A DNA stretch of 64,000 nucleotides from NCBI GenBank assembly GCA_015679245.1, contig CP064953.1, forward strand, positions 248,001-312,000. Direction: 5' to 3'. How positions within the stretch are numbered: the stretch's first letter is position 1; each line of letters begins with the position of its first letter. The DNA is from Actinomycetaceae bacterium zg-1166 (GTDB lineage Bacteria > Actinomycetota > Actinomycetes > Actinomycetales > Actinomycetaceae). The notes beneath the pieces are model-generated. The model saw only the letters and a list, made by a program, of their open reading frames with translations. It was not told the origin of the DNA and did no database searches. The position numbers and the translations under genes were made by a program. Shown here piece by piece: positions 30,677 through 39,886 of the stretch.

Positions 30677-31780
30677 ATGACGGACAACGTACTCGCTCAG
30701 ATTTCCCAGGCTGGTGTGAGTCTCTGGCTCGACGATCTCTCTCGTGCGCGCCTTGAGAGTGGGAGTCTTGAGGAGCTTCGCGAGAAAGCTAGCGTGGTCG
30801 GTGTGACAACAAACCCCACGATCTTCGACAATGCTATCTCCGGTGGAAACACCTATACTCCGGCAATCGCGGCGTTGGGGGTCGATGCGGATCCAGAAGC
30901 TGCCGCTTTTGAGATTATGTCGGAAGATGTGGCGCGTGCCTGTGATGTCTTTGCTGATACGTACGCGGCAACGAGTGGGTGCGATGGCCGTGTGTCCATT
31001 GAAGTTTCCCCACTTCTCGCCCACGATGGCCCAGGCACGGCGGCTCAGGCGAAGGCTCTGTGGGAGAAAGTCGGACGCGCGAATGCGATGATTAAAATTC
31101 CAGCAACCCTTGAAGGCCTCGATGCCATCACGGAAGTAATCGGCTCGGGCATCAGTGTGAATGTCACGCTGATCTTCAGCTTGGAGCGCTACCGTGCAGT
31201 TATTGATGCGTATATGGCTGGCTTGGAGAAGGCGAAGGCTGCGGGAATTGACCTTGCGACAATTCACAGTGTGGCCTCGTTCTTTGTTTCGCGTGTAGAT
31301 ACCGAGATTGATGCACGCCTCGAAGCTGCCGCCAGTGAGGAAGCTCGTGCACTCAAGTCCAAGGCAGGTCTAGCTAATGCACGCCTTGCGTATCGCGAAT
31401 TTGAGCGTTCCTTGGCGAGTGAACGTTGGGTAAACTTGGCGAACGCGGGTGCGCACGTGCAGCGCCCGCTCTGGGCTTCCACGGGAGTAAAGGATCCGAG
31501 CCTACCAGGCTACCTCTACGTGACGGGTCTCGTCGCACCGAACGTGGTGAACACTGTCCCAGAAAAAACACTGCTCGTTACAGGCGATGAAGGTGTGTTC
31601 GAGGGCGATACGATCAGCAACTCCTACACCGAATCCGAGGAGGTGCTCGCCGCAGTGGCCCAGCTCGGTATTGATATTGATGAGGTGACAGCCAAACTTG
31701 AGGCCGAGGGTGTGGAGAAGTTCATCGCCTCGTGGGATTCGCTGCTTGGAACAGTCAAAGCGGCTCTGGCCACAGCCTGA
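30677..31780 (+). CDS. tal: Transaldolase
   Basis: 367 residues, actinobacterial-length transaldolase of the non-oxidative pentose phosphate pathway (sedoheptulose-7-P + glyceraldehyde-3-P to erythrose-4-P + fructose-6-P). [10 protein letters not shown] near the N-terminus and the Schiff-base Lys140 in MIKIPAT are intact. It usually sits with transketolase in actinobacteria; here it stands alone and converges on the carbohydrate cluster. GAAAGG precedes the ATG. Confidence 0.95.
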   Translation: MTDNVLAQISQAGVSLWLDDLSRARLESGSLEELREKASVVGVTTNPTIFDNAISGGNTYTPAIAALGVDADPEAAAFEIMSEDVARACDVFADTYAATSGCDGRVSIEVSPLLAHDGPGTAAQAKALWEKVGRANAMIKIPATLEGLDAITEVIGSGISVNVTLIFSLERYRAVIDAYMAGLEKAKAAGIDLATIHSVASFFVSRVDTEIDARLEAAASEEARALKSKAGLANARLAYREFERSLASERWVNLANAGAHVQRPLWASTGVKDPSLPGYLYVTGLVAPNVVNTVPEKTLLVTGDEGVFEGDTISNSYTESEEVLAAVAQLGIDIDEVTAKLEAEGVEKFIASWDSLLGTVKAALATA

Positions 31781-31794
31781 AAATAACATATTGC

Positions 31795-31840
31795 CTGTGG
31801 TGCTCGGTGACTCCTTAGTGATGGATGCTTAGCACCACAG
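31795..31840. terminator. Inverted repeat between convergent tal and deoC
   Basis: CTGTGGTGCT (31795-31804) and AGCACCACAG (31831-31840), 26-nt loop. Probably a bidirectional terminator. Confidence 0.55.
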
Positions 31841-31869
31841 ACTCTCAATACGCGCGTTCTTTTCTGGGG

Positions 31870-32568
31870 TTAGCTCTCCATGTGCCTACGGAACTCGTCG
31901 ATAATATCGGTTCCCCTGGAGGTGCCGATGCGTCTAGCTCCCGCCTCAACGAAACTTAAGGCCGAATCGAGGCGGCGAATCCCACCAGCTGCCTTCACCT
32001 GGACAAGACCTTTAACTTCATTGTGCATAAGCGCAACATCGTCGAGAATGGCACCTGCTGGCCCAAACCCCGTGGAGGTCTTAATGAAATCGGGTCGCAC
32101 TCTTCGCGCGAGAGTGCAGAGGGATTTTTTCTCTGCCTCGTTGAGGTAACAGTTCTCAAAGATGACTTTAGAGAGCACATCGTTGTCCCTGCATATTTCA
32201 ACAATCTGCGCCATCTCATCTTCGATGTATGTAAAATTCCCGTTTTTCATTTCACCGATATTGATAACGTAGTCGATTTCATTGGCTCCATTTTCAATGG
32301 CATGACGAGTTTCATTTATTTTATCTTTGAGCGTGATTTGCCCGAGTGGAAATCCGATCGCAGCTCCCACGTGAACACTGCTTCCTTCTAAAAGGCGAGC
32401 GCAGAGGGCGACAGGGGCGGGGTTAATCGCCACCATGGCGAAGCCGTAAGCTGCCGCTTCATCGCAGAGTTTCTCGAAATCGGCGGTTGTTGCATCGGGA
32501 GCAAGATTCGTATGGTCAATGAGACTGGCGAGAGCGCTTGGATCGGTGAATGGATTGTGGAGAGACAT
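31870..32568 (-). CDS. deoC: Deoxyribose-phosphate aldolase family protein
   Basis: 232-residue TIM-barrel class I aldolase. The Schiff-base Lys163 lies in FIKTSTGF; the proton-relay residues Asp99 (EIDYVIN) and Lys192 (VKAAGGI) are also present, so it should be active. DERA cleaves 2-deoxyribose-5-P to acetaldehyde and glyceraldehyde-3-P. No thymidine phosphorylase or deoxyribomutase is nearby; it is the last gene of a sugar operon, 9 nt after the SIS gene, so a different hydroxyaldehyde substrate is possible. GAAGGAGTT upstream? The start is ATG 32568 behind AAGGAG. Confidence 0.88.
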   Translation of the reverse strand: MSLHNPFTDPSALASLIDHTNLAPDATTADFEKLCDEAAAYGFAMVAINPAPVALCARLLEGSSVHVGAAIGFPLGQITLKDKINETRHAIENGANEIDYVINIGEMKNGNFTYIEDEMAQIVEICRDNDVLSKVIFENCYLNEAEKKSLCTLARRVRPDFIKTSTGFGPAGAILDDVALMHNEVKGLVQVKAAGGIRRLDSALSFVEAGARRIGTSRGTDIIDEFRRHMES

Positions 32569-32577
32569 CGAAACTCC

Positions 32578-33141
32578 TTATTCGAGATTGGTGTGGCGCC
32601 GTGCCATATCTATTTCACAAACACCACGAGTTTGTGCTAGCGAGAGTAGGATCCCCTCAAGTGCAAGAAAAGCGGAAGTTTCAAAGAGGGTTCCGAGGGG
32701 ATACTCATGCGAAGCGAGGTCAAGGCTAACAACGAGGTGGCTAACTTCTGCAAGCGGTGAGGATTTATCGGAAAGAACCGCAATCACAGTTGCGCCTACA
32801 TCTCGGGCTTTGCGCGCACAGGTGAGAGGAAATGCGGTTCTCCCCGAAGCTGATACGACGAGGAGAGTATCTCCAGTAGTGATTGGGGGAGAGGTTGTTT
32901 CCCCGACGACGACAACTGTAAAACCAAGATGCATAAGACGGTTAGCGAAGGCACACAGAACGATTCCTGAACGACCTGCACCAACGACGAACACTCGCGA
33001 AGAAGAGGCAGCGAGATAAGCACATAGCTTCGTGATGTCGTACCGACTCTGGTTGAGTGTGTCGCTGATTGACCCTAGAAGTGAGGTGATGTTATCGCTT
33101 GGGTTTGGAGTGCTGTGGATGGGTGGGTAGTGATTCTTCAC
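32578..33141 (-). CDS. SIS-domain sugar isomerase, 6-phospho-3-hexuloisomerase-like
   Basis: 187 residues, a single SIS domain. VGAGRSG (53-59) followed by ANRLMHLGFTVVVVGETT, the SASGRT loop and GTLFE (150-154) follow the HxlB/PHI pattern, including the catalytic Glu. HxlB converts 3-hexulose-6-P to fructose-6-P in formaldehyde fixation, but its partner HxlA is absent. I infer isomerisation of another phosphorylated ketose. Its start overlaps the AraM-type gene stop by 4 nt (ATGA), so the two are translationally coupled. Confidence 0.8.
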   Translation of the reverse strand: MKNHYPPIHSTPNPSDNITSLLGSISDTLNQSRYDITKLCAYLAASSSRVFVVGAGRSGIVLCAFANRLMHLGFTVVVVGETTSPPITTGDTLLVVSASGRTAFPLTCARKARDVGATVIAVLSDKSSPLAEVSHLVVSLDLASHEYPLGTLFETSAFLALEGILLSLAQTRGVCEIDMARRHTNLE

Positions 33142-34547
33142 GGAAATATCACCCGCTCAGGCACGGTGAGTTCATACCAAAACCCGCCAGGTTGGAAGAG
33201 TGAATCCACAACTTCGTTGAACCTGCCCAGATCGTACAGCATGTCCATCACGGTGTAGCGCGAACGAATCGTCTGTGCCTGGTAATAGGTGGTATGGAGT
33301 TTTGTGAGGGAAATTCCAATCTGGGCTGGATGGTAGAAGCTCCCCGCTTTGGTGAGCATCTCTTTCATGTCGAGCGCTGTGGGCATCTGCGCGCGGAGTT
33401 TTTCTTTGAGGTCTGGCCATACATGAAGGATTGTCTGCTGACGCTGCGCTATATCCTCGCGTGGCACATACTTTGCCATGGACTGTTCCACAGCGGCTTC
33501 TCGAATCGCTGGAATGGGGTGGAGTAAACGCACGCGTTGAGCATTTTCTTCCGGGCTCAGCCACTCTTCAATACTTCCCTTTCGTGCAGTGAGGTCAGAG
33601 GAAAGAACAGCATCGTAGAGGGCGGCCATTGCCACAGAACCGATTGCGACTTTCGCTCCATGCGAGAGGGGCAGAGGCCAATCGAGTCCGTATCCTTCCA
33701 TTTCCCACTGGTGGGAGAAGTTGTGCCCGGCTCCTGAACCTGGACGTGAAGAGTGATGAGCCTGAATAGCTAAACCTGAGAGCATAGAGAGTTCGACGAG
33801 TCCACGCAGCGCATCAACGTCGCCTCGACGAACCCCAGCGGGGTGTGCAAGTTTGGCGCGTAGCGGTGGTTGTACGAGGTTCCACACGTCCCTGTCGATC
33901 TTTTCAACCCCCACCGCATCGGCAACAATCCAATCCGCACCTCCTGGGAACTTCTCGATCATGTCGCCGTAGCCGTTAGCGTTCATGAATGCCGGCGCAG
34001 TGCGCATGATCGCAAGATCAGCGACGAGAGCGCGAGGGGCGGGACACGAACGGGTTATCTTAAATCCATCTTTACTTACGGCGGCTCCATAAGCAGCATA
34101 TCCATCCATCGAGGCGGCTGTGCACACGTGCATATATGGGCGTGCGCACTCTCCTGAGGCAAGTTTTGTCACGTCAGAGAGGGTGCCCGAGCCAATGGAA
34201 CAGGCGAAAGCGTGGGGATGACCTTTGAGTAACTTTTCCACTTCGCCCACAGTGTGATAGTCAGCGTAAACGGGTGGTTGTGCTGGGAAAATGAGGCGCT
34301 CGTCAACCGTAACTCCCGCCTTGGTGAAGGATTCTTCTACAGCCTTGCCTGCAAGATTCCATGTCGTTTCGTCAGCGACGAGGACGATGTGCGGCTCAGA
34401 GAGGTTGTGGGCTAATTCCTGGGTAAAGGCGGTGAGGAAGAGTGAACCGCACTGGCTCACAATATCTTCACCAATTCGGATATCGCGAGTGTCACAAGCT
34501 CGCTGTAATGCTTGGTTGATGAGTTCACTGTGAAAGAGTGGCATCAT
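33138..34547 (-). CDS. Iron-type dehydrogenase, AraM / sn-glycerol-1-phosphate dehydrogenase family
   Basis: 469 residues. The NAD(P)-binding segment SIGSGTLSDVTK (117-128), TAASMDGYA (143-151) and the metal-site region GYGDMIEKF (192-200, Asp195), then His residues in QAHHSS and GHNFSH, match the AraM/EgsA branch of the Fe-alcohol/glycerol dehydrogenase superfamily. It is some 70 residues longer than Bacillus AraM. Known members reduce dihydroxyacetone-P to glycerol-1-P; the true substrate here may be another phosphorylated keto sugar. MM start with a weak ribosome site. Confidence 0.8.
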   Translation of the reverse strand: MMPLFHSELINQALQRACDTRDIRIGEDIVSQCGSLFLTAFTQELAHNLSEPHIVLVADETTWNLAGKAVEESFTKAGVTVDERLIFPAQPPVYADYHTVGEVEKLLKGHPHAFACSIGSGTLSDVTKLASGECARPYMHVCTAASMDGYAAYGAAVSKDGFKITRSCPAPRALVADLAIMRTAPAFMNANGYGDMIEKFPGGADWIVADAVGVEKIDRDVWNLVQPPLRAKLAHPAGVRRGDVDALRGLVELSMLSGLAIQAHHSSRPGSGAGHNFSHQWEMEGYGLDWPLPLSHGAKVAIGSVAMAALYDAVLSSDLTARKGSIEEWLSPEENAQRVRLLHPIPAIREAAVEQSMAKYVPREDIAQRQQTILHVWPDLKEKLRAQMPTALDMKEMLTKAGSFYHPAQIGISLTKLHTTYYQAQTIRSRYTVMDMLYDLGRFNEVVDSLFQPGGFWYELTVPERVIFP

Positions 34548-34636
34548 CTACTTCTTTCTTTGACTTTCTTTAAGGGTGCAGCCACGGATCGAAGGTGCCG
34601 TAGAGCACATAAGGGATCTGGAGATACATGGTGGGG

Positions 34637-34670
34637 AGGTGGGGTGGAAGATTGCGCTTCTCCCCCACCT
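34637..34670 (-). promoter_or_regulatory. Intercistronic hairpin, FGGY kinase to AraM-type gene
   Basis: AGGTGGGG (34637-34644) and CCCCACCT (34663-34670), inner AAG/CTT, lie in the 131-nt gap inside the operon, just after the kinase stop codon. It may be a partial terminator or mRNA stabiliser. Confidence 0.5.
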
Positions 34671-34678
34671 CGTCGTCT

Positions 34679-36220
34679 TTAGCTGGCGTAGCGATCACTT
34701 ACCTGTGCCATGAGTTCTTTCATAGCGTGGTAAGACTCCTTATAGGCGGCATAGTTAAAGGCGTACTCGTCGTGCGCTTTCTGGTTGGGCTCGATGACGT
34801 CGGCAATGCGTGTCATGGCTTCGGACGCTGTGGGAATGTCGTCATACCATCTCGCACCAACTGCGGCAACCATCGCGGATCCGAGAGCGGGACCTTCGGT
34901 GACGTCCGTGAGGATGAGAGGAACATTGGAGACGTCTGCGTGCATCTGGAGCCACAGCCGATTCTTTGTTGCACCTCCTGCTACGACCACTTCCTCCACG
35001 GGTACGCCCTCGGCGCGCATTTGTTCAAAGATGGTTTCGGTACCAAAGCAAATACCCTCAAGGATGGCACGGAACATATGTGCCTCGGTGTGGTGGAGAG
35101 TCAACCCCCAGAACATTCCACGTGAACGCGCATCGAAGTGCGGGGCGCGATTGCCCTGGAAATGGTCAAGGCTGAGCAGGCCGTCACAGCCGATAGGAAC
35201 TTCGCTGGCACGACGAGTGAGGATATCGTACACAGACTCATCAGTTCTTGTGGCTTCGATTTGCGAGGCTCCAGCAATGTTCTTCAGGAACCATTCGACG
35301 AGGGAGCCAGTGGAGACTTGACCACCGTCAATGGTGTAGTAGCCGGGTACGGTCGCGTCGGTGTAAGAACCCCAGAGCCCTTTTGTGTAAATTGGCTCGG
35401 AAAGTTGACCCGTAATGACATGGCTCGAACCGGTGATGAGAGCAAGGCGACCAGGTTTGGCAACACCTAAGCCCACGGCTCCAAAGTAGGCATCGATGCC
35501 GCCTTCGATGACTTTTGTTCCCTCGACGAGTCCCAATTCCTCTGCGGCTTGCCGCCTCAAAGGGCCGACAAAAGAACCCACCTGCCGCATATCCGAGGGG
35601 TATTTGGCGAGGATATCGGTAGCATTGAGGCTTTCGTAGAGGCTCGTCGGCCAGCCACCATAGTGGCCGTCATAGAAATACTTTCCTGCAGCGTGAGAGA
35701 TTGACATCGTCCAGATTCCAGTAAGGCGGTGAACGAGGTAATCAGTTTCGTCGCAGATTGTGCGTGTGCGGGCGAAAATCTCGGGTTCGTGGGTTTTGAT
35801 CCACATAGCTTTGGGAAGACCCCATTCAGCTGAAACAGGGCCTTGACCGCACAAGCGTAGGGATGGGTCTGCAGTTGCGGCAATTGCTTCTGCTTCCTTG
35901 ACTGAACGCACATCCATCCAGAGAATTGCGGGGCGAGTGATGCGATCATTTTCGTCGAGACAGACAACGGTACACGAGGTTGCATCCATCGATATTGCTT
36001 CAATATCGCGCGGATCGACCTGTGAGCGTGCGAGAGCTTCACGTACGGCTGCAACTGTTTGTTTCCACCATTCGTCAGGGTCTTGTTCGGCCCAGCCAGG
36101 ATGAGGATAAGTGGTTGTCCATGGTGCGGTACCAAAGCCTACGTGGTTGCCGTCGCGATCGAAGATACCAGCTCGGGCTGAGCCGGTACCCATATCGATG
36201 CCGATAACGTACTTTGTCAT
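34679..36220 (-). CDS. FGGY-family carbohydrate kinase (ribulokinase/xylulokinase-like)
   Basis: 513 residues. YVIGIDMGTGSARAGIFD is the N-terminal phosphate-1 motif; SMDATSCTVVCLD, AILWMDVR, GGIDAYFGAVGLG and the C-terminal VVAGGATKNRLWLQMHADV (adenosine site) follow FGGY order. The start is ATG 36220 behind GAAAGGAA; the frame continues 78 codons upstream without conservation. The closest families phosphorylate ketopentoses or polyols; the substrate cannot be told from sequence. Second gene of the operon, 52 nt after the oxidoreductase. Confidence 0.88.
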   Translation of the reverse strand: MTKYVIGIDMGTGSARAGIFDRDGNHVGFGTAPWTTTYPHPGWAEQDPDEWWKQTVAAVREALARSQVDPRDIEAISMDATSCTVVCLDENDRITRPAILWMDVRSVKEAEAIAATADPSLRLCGQGPVSAEWGLPKAMWIKTHEPEIFARTRTICDETDYLVHRLTGIWTMSISHAAGKYFYDGHYGGWPTSLYESLNATDILAKYPSDMRQVGSFVGPLRRQAAEELGLVEGTKVIEGGIDAYFGAVGLGVAKPGRLALITGSSHVITGQLSEPIYTKGLWGSYTDATVPGYYTIDGGQVSTGSLVEWFLKNIAGASQIEATRTDESVYDILTRRASEVPIGCDGLLSLDHFQGNRAPHFDARSRGMFWGLTLHHTEAHMFRAILEGICFGTETIFEQMRAEGVPVEEVVVAGGATKNRLWLQMHADVSNVPLILTDVTEGPALGSAMVAAVGARWYDDIPTASEAMTRIADVIEPNQKAHDEYAFNYAAYKESYHAMKELMAQVSDRYAS

Positions 36221-36272
36221 GAGTGTTCCTTTCATATCGTCGTTGATAGGAGAGTGACGTTTGTGTTGAAGG

Positions 36273-37307
36273 TCAAAGAGGCAGGGTGGTAGGGGAGTGG
36301 GAGGGGAGGGTGACGACTTTGCCTGTGCGAATTGATTCATTTCCGGCATTGACAACGGCGACGGCTGCAAGGCCGTCAGTGCCAGTGACTGAGGGTTCTT
36401 CGTCGTTGAGGATGGCGTGGACAAAAGCCTGATCTTCCTTGATGTAGGCTTCATGAAACAAGGTGCGCCAGCTCGCAGTTGTCAGGCGTGTAGCCAGTCC
36501 ATCGCTTCGGTGGAGCGTCACTTTGTCAGCATGGAGATCGCCTATATCTATGCGGCCGTGGGTGCCAAGGATTTCTACGCGGGAATCGTATCCATAGCGC
36601 ACCCCTTGTGCGCCGTCGATGAGTGCGAGCGAACCATTACTCATTCGCGCATTGACGATAACGGAATCGTAGAAGTCGGGGTGACTTTCACGAGCCTCTG
36701 GGCAACGATAGTTGCCAGCAAGTGCGTAGAGAGAACTGACTTCCGAGCCTGTGAACCATCGAATTGTGTCGATATCGTGGCTGGAGACTTCAGCGAGAGG
36801 ACCGTTGGAAGCACCGATGTCATACATCCACGGATGTGGAGTAGAAGGACCGTGCGTGAGCGACTTGATAGAGACGATCTCGCCGATCTCTCCCGCATCA
36901 ACCATAGACTTTGCACGTTGGAACCCCGAGTCGAATCGACGCATAAAGCCCACTTGGAGTTTGACGCCGTTGTGGGCTGCCGCCGCAATTATCTCTTGGC
37001 ATTGCTGGAGTGTCATAGCTAGCGGCTTCTCACATAACACATGACAGCCGGCGTGTGCGGCTTCAACAGCAATGTCGCGATGAAACTTCGTCGGTGCCAC
37101 GATGACCGCAGCATCGGCAAGTTCGAGGAGTTGATGATGATCCTCGAAAGTGGGAATGCCGAGTTCATCACTGGCAGCGGTGCGGGCTTTCTCACTGGGG
37201 TCTGCGATACCTACGAGACTTGCGTCAGTGACGTGAGAGAGGAATGCGCGGGCGTGGATAAGGCCGGCGCGTCCGGCACCGATGACTCCGATTGTGATAG
37301 TTGACAT
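36273..37307 (-). CDS. Gfo/Idh/MocA-family oxidoreductase (inositol dehydrogenase-like)
   Basis: 344 residues from ATG 37307 (AGGGAAA upstream). N-terminal Rossmann fold TIGVIGAGRAGLIHA, the family signature CEKPLA (about 93-98) with catalytic Lys, and SSHDIDTIRWFTG with the Asp/His pair. Members oxidise sugars, inositols or their derivatives with NAD(P). It is the first gene of the five-gene minus-strand operon and probably supplies the keto sugar to the kinase. Confidence 0.88.
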   Translation of the reverse strand: MSTITIGVIGAGRAGLIHARAFLSHVTDASLVGIADPSEKARTAASDELGIPTFEDHHQLLELADAAVIVAPTKFHRDIAVEAAHAGCHVLCEKPLAMTLQQCQEIIAAAAHNGVKLQVGFMRRFDSGFQRAKSMVDAGEIGEIVSIKSLTHGPSTPHPWMYDIGASNGPLAEVSSHDIDTIRWFTGSEVSSLYALAGNYRCPEARESHPDFYDSVIVNARMSNGSLALIDGAQGVRYGYDSRVEILGTHGRIDIGDLHADKVTLHRSDGLATRLTTASWRTLFHEAYIKEDQAFVHAILNDEEPSVTGTDGLAAVAVVNAGNESIRTGKVVTLPSHSPTTLPL

Positions 37308-37467
37308 GCTGTTTCCCTGTGCGTCGTTGCAGTTGCAGACTGCCATTTGCTCGTGTGGTGCAGAACTTTCCCGGTGGTAGTACCTCTGTGCAGTTCTGTG
37401 TGCTGTCCGTTTCGATGTACTCGTCACTGAGTCAGGTACTGTTCCCATTCGAGCTAGGCTTACTTAC

Positions 37468-37496
37468 AATCTACACCTGTACGTACAACCGCACAA
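37468..37496 (-). promoter_or_regulatory. Promoter of the carbohydrate operon with embedded operator
   Basis: On the minus strand: TTGTGC (37496-37491), 17-nt spacer, TAGATT (37473-37468). The spacer contains the perfect palindrome TGTACGTACA (37478-37487), identical to the core of the Bacillus subtilis AraR operator. The start point would be near 37461, about 150 nt before the first gene. Binding there should block polymerase. Confidence 0.7.
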
Positions 37497-37598
37497 CCGG
37501 ACATTTTCAAGTCCACCTATGTGTGGTAATTTTTCGACTCAGAAAGCTCCGAGCTTGAGAGCATTCGGAAAATGCGTGCAATAGCAGTAAGAGGAGAT

Positions 37599-38378
37599 AT
37601 GGCTGGAGTCGATAAATCATCGCCAGTTCCCTACTATCACCAGCTCAAAGAAGCCCTTGTTGCACAGATCAAAAAAGAGAGATGTGAGCCAGGTGATCGC
37701 CTTTGGTCCGAGAACGATCTCTGTGCAAAATTTGCAGTTTCTCGATCAGTTGTGCGGCAGGCTCTTGCCTCACTCGAAATCGAAGGTGTTGTTGAGCGCA
37801 TTAAGGGGAGAGGCACTTTCCTCGCACCGAGACGTGGAGATCTTGGCCTAGCTTTTTCAACTTCGGGTCTTCATGCGCACGTGAAGGATCAAGGTGGGAC
37901 GCTGACCTCGCAAGTGCGTTCGCTCGAACTCGAAGCTGCATCTGAGAGAATCGCCGGTTTACTTGCGCTTCCCGTTGGCGCTGAGGTTATGGCGCTCGAT
38001 CGGGTGCGGGCGATTGATGGTAGGGCATGGGTGCATACACGCAGTTGGATTCCAGCTGAACTCGTTCCAGGTATCGAAGCATTCGACTTCTCCACGGATT
38101 CGCTCTACCGAATTTTGCAGGAGGAATACCATCTCGTTTTTGGGAAAGCCTGGCGATCTGTGAGTGCGATGGCCGCATCCCCAAGCATTGCGCACCTCCT
38201 TCATACCGACGAAGGAACACCAACCCTACGAATTGAATCAGTGCTCTTTGCCTCAGACGGAAAGCCGATTGAAACCTTTATTGCTTCGCATCGAGGTGAC
38301 CTTTCACGATTCGAGGTGTTCCTCAATTCAGCGGCGGGTGAGGTTGGGGCAACACTTGTTGATCCGGGCGAGATATAA
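37599..38378 (+). CDS. GntR-family transcriptional regulator (HutC/UTRA type)
   Basis: 259 residues. The N-terminal winged helix (about 6-75) has YYHQLKEAL, GDRLWSENDLCAKFAVSRSVVRQAL and EGVVERIKGRGTFLA; the UTRA effector domain (about 90-250) has a LDRVR.IDG-type strand and ESVLFASDGKPIETF. Such proteins release DNA on binding a phosphorylated sugar or similar ligand. It is divergent from the carbohydrate operon and is its likely repressor. ATG 37599 lies just behind GAGGAG; ATG 37572 would add nine residues. Confidence 0.88.
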   Translation: MAGVDKSSPVPYYHQLKEALVAQIKKERCEPGDRLWSENDLCAKFAVSRSVVRQALASLEIEGVVERIKGRGTFLAPRRGDLGLAFSTSGLHAHVKDQGGTLTSQVRSLELEAASERIAGLLALPVGAEVMALDRVRAIDGRAWVHTRSWIPAELVPGIEAFDFSTDSLYRILQEEYHLVFGKAWRSVSAMAASPSIAHLLHTDEGTPTLRIESVLFASDGKPIETFIASHRGDLSRFEVFLNSAAGEVGATLVDPGEI

Positions 38379-38898
38379 CGTGAGCTCACCACGCAACCAC
38401 TATCGAAGCTGCAGATACGTCACCTAGAACGAAATACGGCGTGAGATTTTTCGACGATCTGCCACAACGCGGCTGTGAATCGTGCCCGTCAGCTCGTGCC
38501 GTAGTAGCCGGAATGTCTCCACCGCATGAGATTCACTCCCGCATGGAGAGAATGTTGCCTCAGAGGCATCCCACTTCAAATGTGCGCAAGATCGCGCCCG
38601 TGCTGCTACCGCCGCAACCACACGTACTGGTAGCGTAGGTTGGCGTGCGTGGCGAAATCTCCGTGAGGAGCACGCCACTATTTCGCCAGAAAGTTGCTTG
38701 AAATCCGGCAACTTTGGCATACTGAACAAGTTGCCCGGCTCCGGTCGGGGTAGTTTGACTTCGTTAGTGCGATCAGCATTAACGTGACAAAGGGTTCGTC
38801 GAAACCTTGCATAGGGCTTGCTTTCGTGGTTGTTATCGCGCGACACGCCCGAGTGCGGGTACCGGCGAACACCGCGGTAGAGAGAGGTAGACGACGCC
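38379..38898. other. Upstream region of the S10 operon
   Basis: 520 nt without a gene. An inverted repeat pairs TGGCGAAAT (about 38650) with ATTTCGCCA (about 38680), followed by the putative promoter and about 165 nt of leader. A TTGACT at 38755-38760 lacks a good -10. Confidence 0.45.
38690..38723 (+). promoter_or_regulatory. Putative S10 promoter with inverted repeat
   Basis: TTGCTT (38694-38699), 18-nt spacer, CATACT (38718-38723). AAAGTTGC (38690-38697) and GCAACTTT (38708-38715), 8-bp arms, overlap the -35 and spacer and could form an operator. Confidence 0.4.
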
Positions 38899-39207
38899 AT
38901 GGCGGGACAGAAGATCCGCATCCGGCTTAAGTCATATGACCATGAGGTCATTGATAGCGCGGCGAAGAAGCTCGTCGACGAGGTCACGCGTACCGGCGCG
39001 ACAGTAGTGGGTCCGGTGCCGTTGCCGACGGAGAAAAATGTTTTCTGCGTCATTCGCTCGCCCCACAAGTACAAGGACAGCCGCGAGCACTTCGAGATGC
39101 GCACCCACAAGCGGCTCATCGACATCGTGGATCCGACGCTCAAGACGATCGATACGCTTCGTCGTCTCGATCTTCCGGCCGATGTCAACGTGGAAATCAA
39201 GCTCTGA
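38899..39207 (+). CDS. rpsJ: 30S ribosomal protein S10
   Basis: 102 residues, 30S head protein and NusE partner of NusB/NusG in antitermination. [18 protein letters not shown] at the start and [15 protein letters not shown] at the end are typical. First gene of an unbroken S10-spc run. Confidence 0.98.
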   Translation: MAGQKIRIRLKSYDHEVIDSAAKKLVDEVTRTGATVVGPVPLPTEKNVFCVIRSPHKYKDSREHFEMRTHKRLIDIVDPTLKTIDTLRRLDLPADVNVEIKL

Positions 39208-39218
39208 GGTAACGCATC

Positions 39219-39884
39219 ATGAACTCCAAGCAGGTCACTGCCGGTGCGCCCGTGAAGGCGTTGATCGGCACCAAGCTGGGCATGACCCAGCTGTGGGATG
39301 AGGCTGGGCGCCTCCTCCCAATTACGGTTGTCCGCGTGGGCACCAATGTTGTGACGCAGATCCGCACCCCCGAGGCGGACGGTTACTCTGCCGTGCAGCT
39401 CGCCTCCGGTGAGATCAAGAAGAAGAACGTCACCAAACCCCTTCAAGGTCACTTCGCTAAGGCTGGCGTGGAGCCGCGCCGCACACTCGCCGAAGTTCGT
39501 ACCAGCGATGCTGGCGAGTACGCCCTTGGTCAGGAACTCACCGCTGAGGTTTTCGAGGCTGGCCAAAAGGTCGATGTCGTGGGTACCTCAAAGGGTAAGG
39601 GCTTCGCTGGTGTCATGAAGCGCCACGGCTTCGCTGGCGTTTCGGCCTCCCACGGCGCACACCGCAACCACCGCAAGCCTGGTTCGATCGGCGCTTGTGC
39701 AACTCCGTCTCGCGTGTTCAAAGGTCTGCGCATGGCTGGCCGTATGGGCAATGATCGCGTCACGGTTCAGAATCTTTCGATCCACGCAGTCGATGCCGAG
39801 AACGGCGTTCTTCTCATCATTGGTGCTATCCCCGGCGCCAAGGGTGGTTCTGTCGTGGTCCGTACCGCTGTGAAGGGAGCCTGA
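39219..39884 (+). CDS. rplC: 50S ribosomal protein L3
   Basis: 221 residues, assembly-initiating protein near the peptidyl-transferase centre. [33 protein letters not shown] and [20 protein letters not shown] form the rRNA-reaching loop. It follows rpsJ by 11 nt. Confidence 0.97.
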   Translation: MNSKQVTAGAPVKALIGTKLGMTQLWDEAGRLLPITVVRVGTNVVTQIRTPEADGYSAVQLASGEIKKKNVTKPLQGHFAKAGVEPRRTLAEVRTSDAGEYALGQELTAEVFEAGQKVDVVGTSKGKGFAGVMKRHGFAGVSASHGAHRNHRKPGSIGACATPSRVFKGLRMAGRMGNDRVTVQNLSIHAVDAENGVLLIIGAIPGAKGGSVVVRTAVKGA

Positions 39885-39886
39885 AC

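Noticed and set aside
32578-33141. Ribulose-monophosphate formaldehyde pathway
   Set aside because: The SIS protein resembles HxlB, but HxlA (3-hexulose-6-phosphate synthase) is absent and the neighbours point to sugar catabolism.
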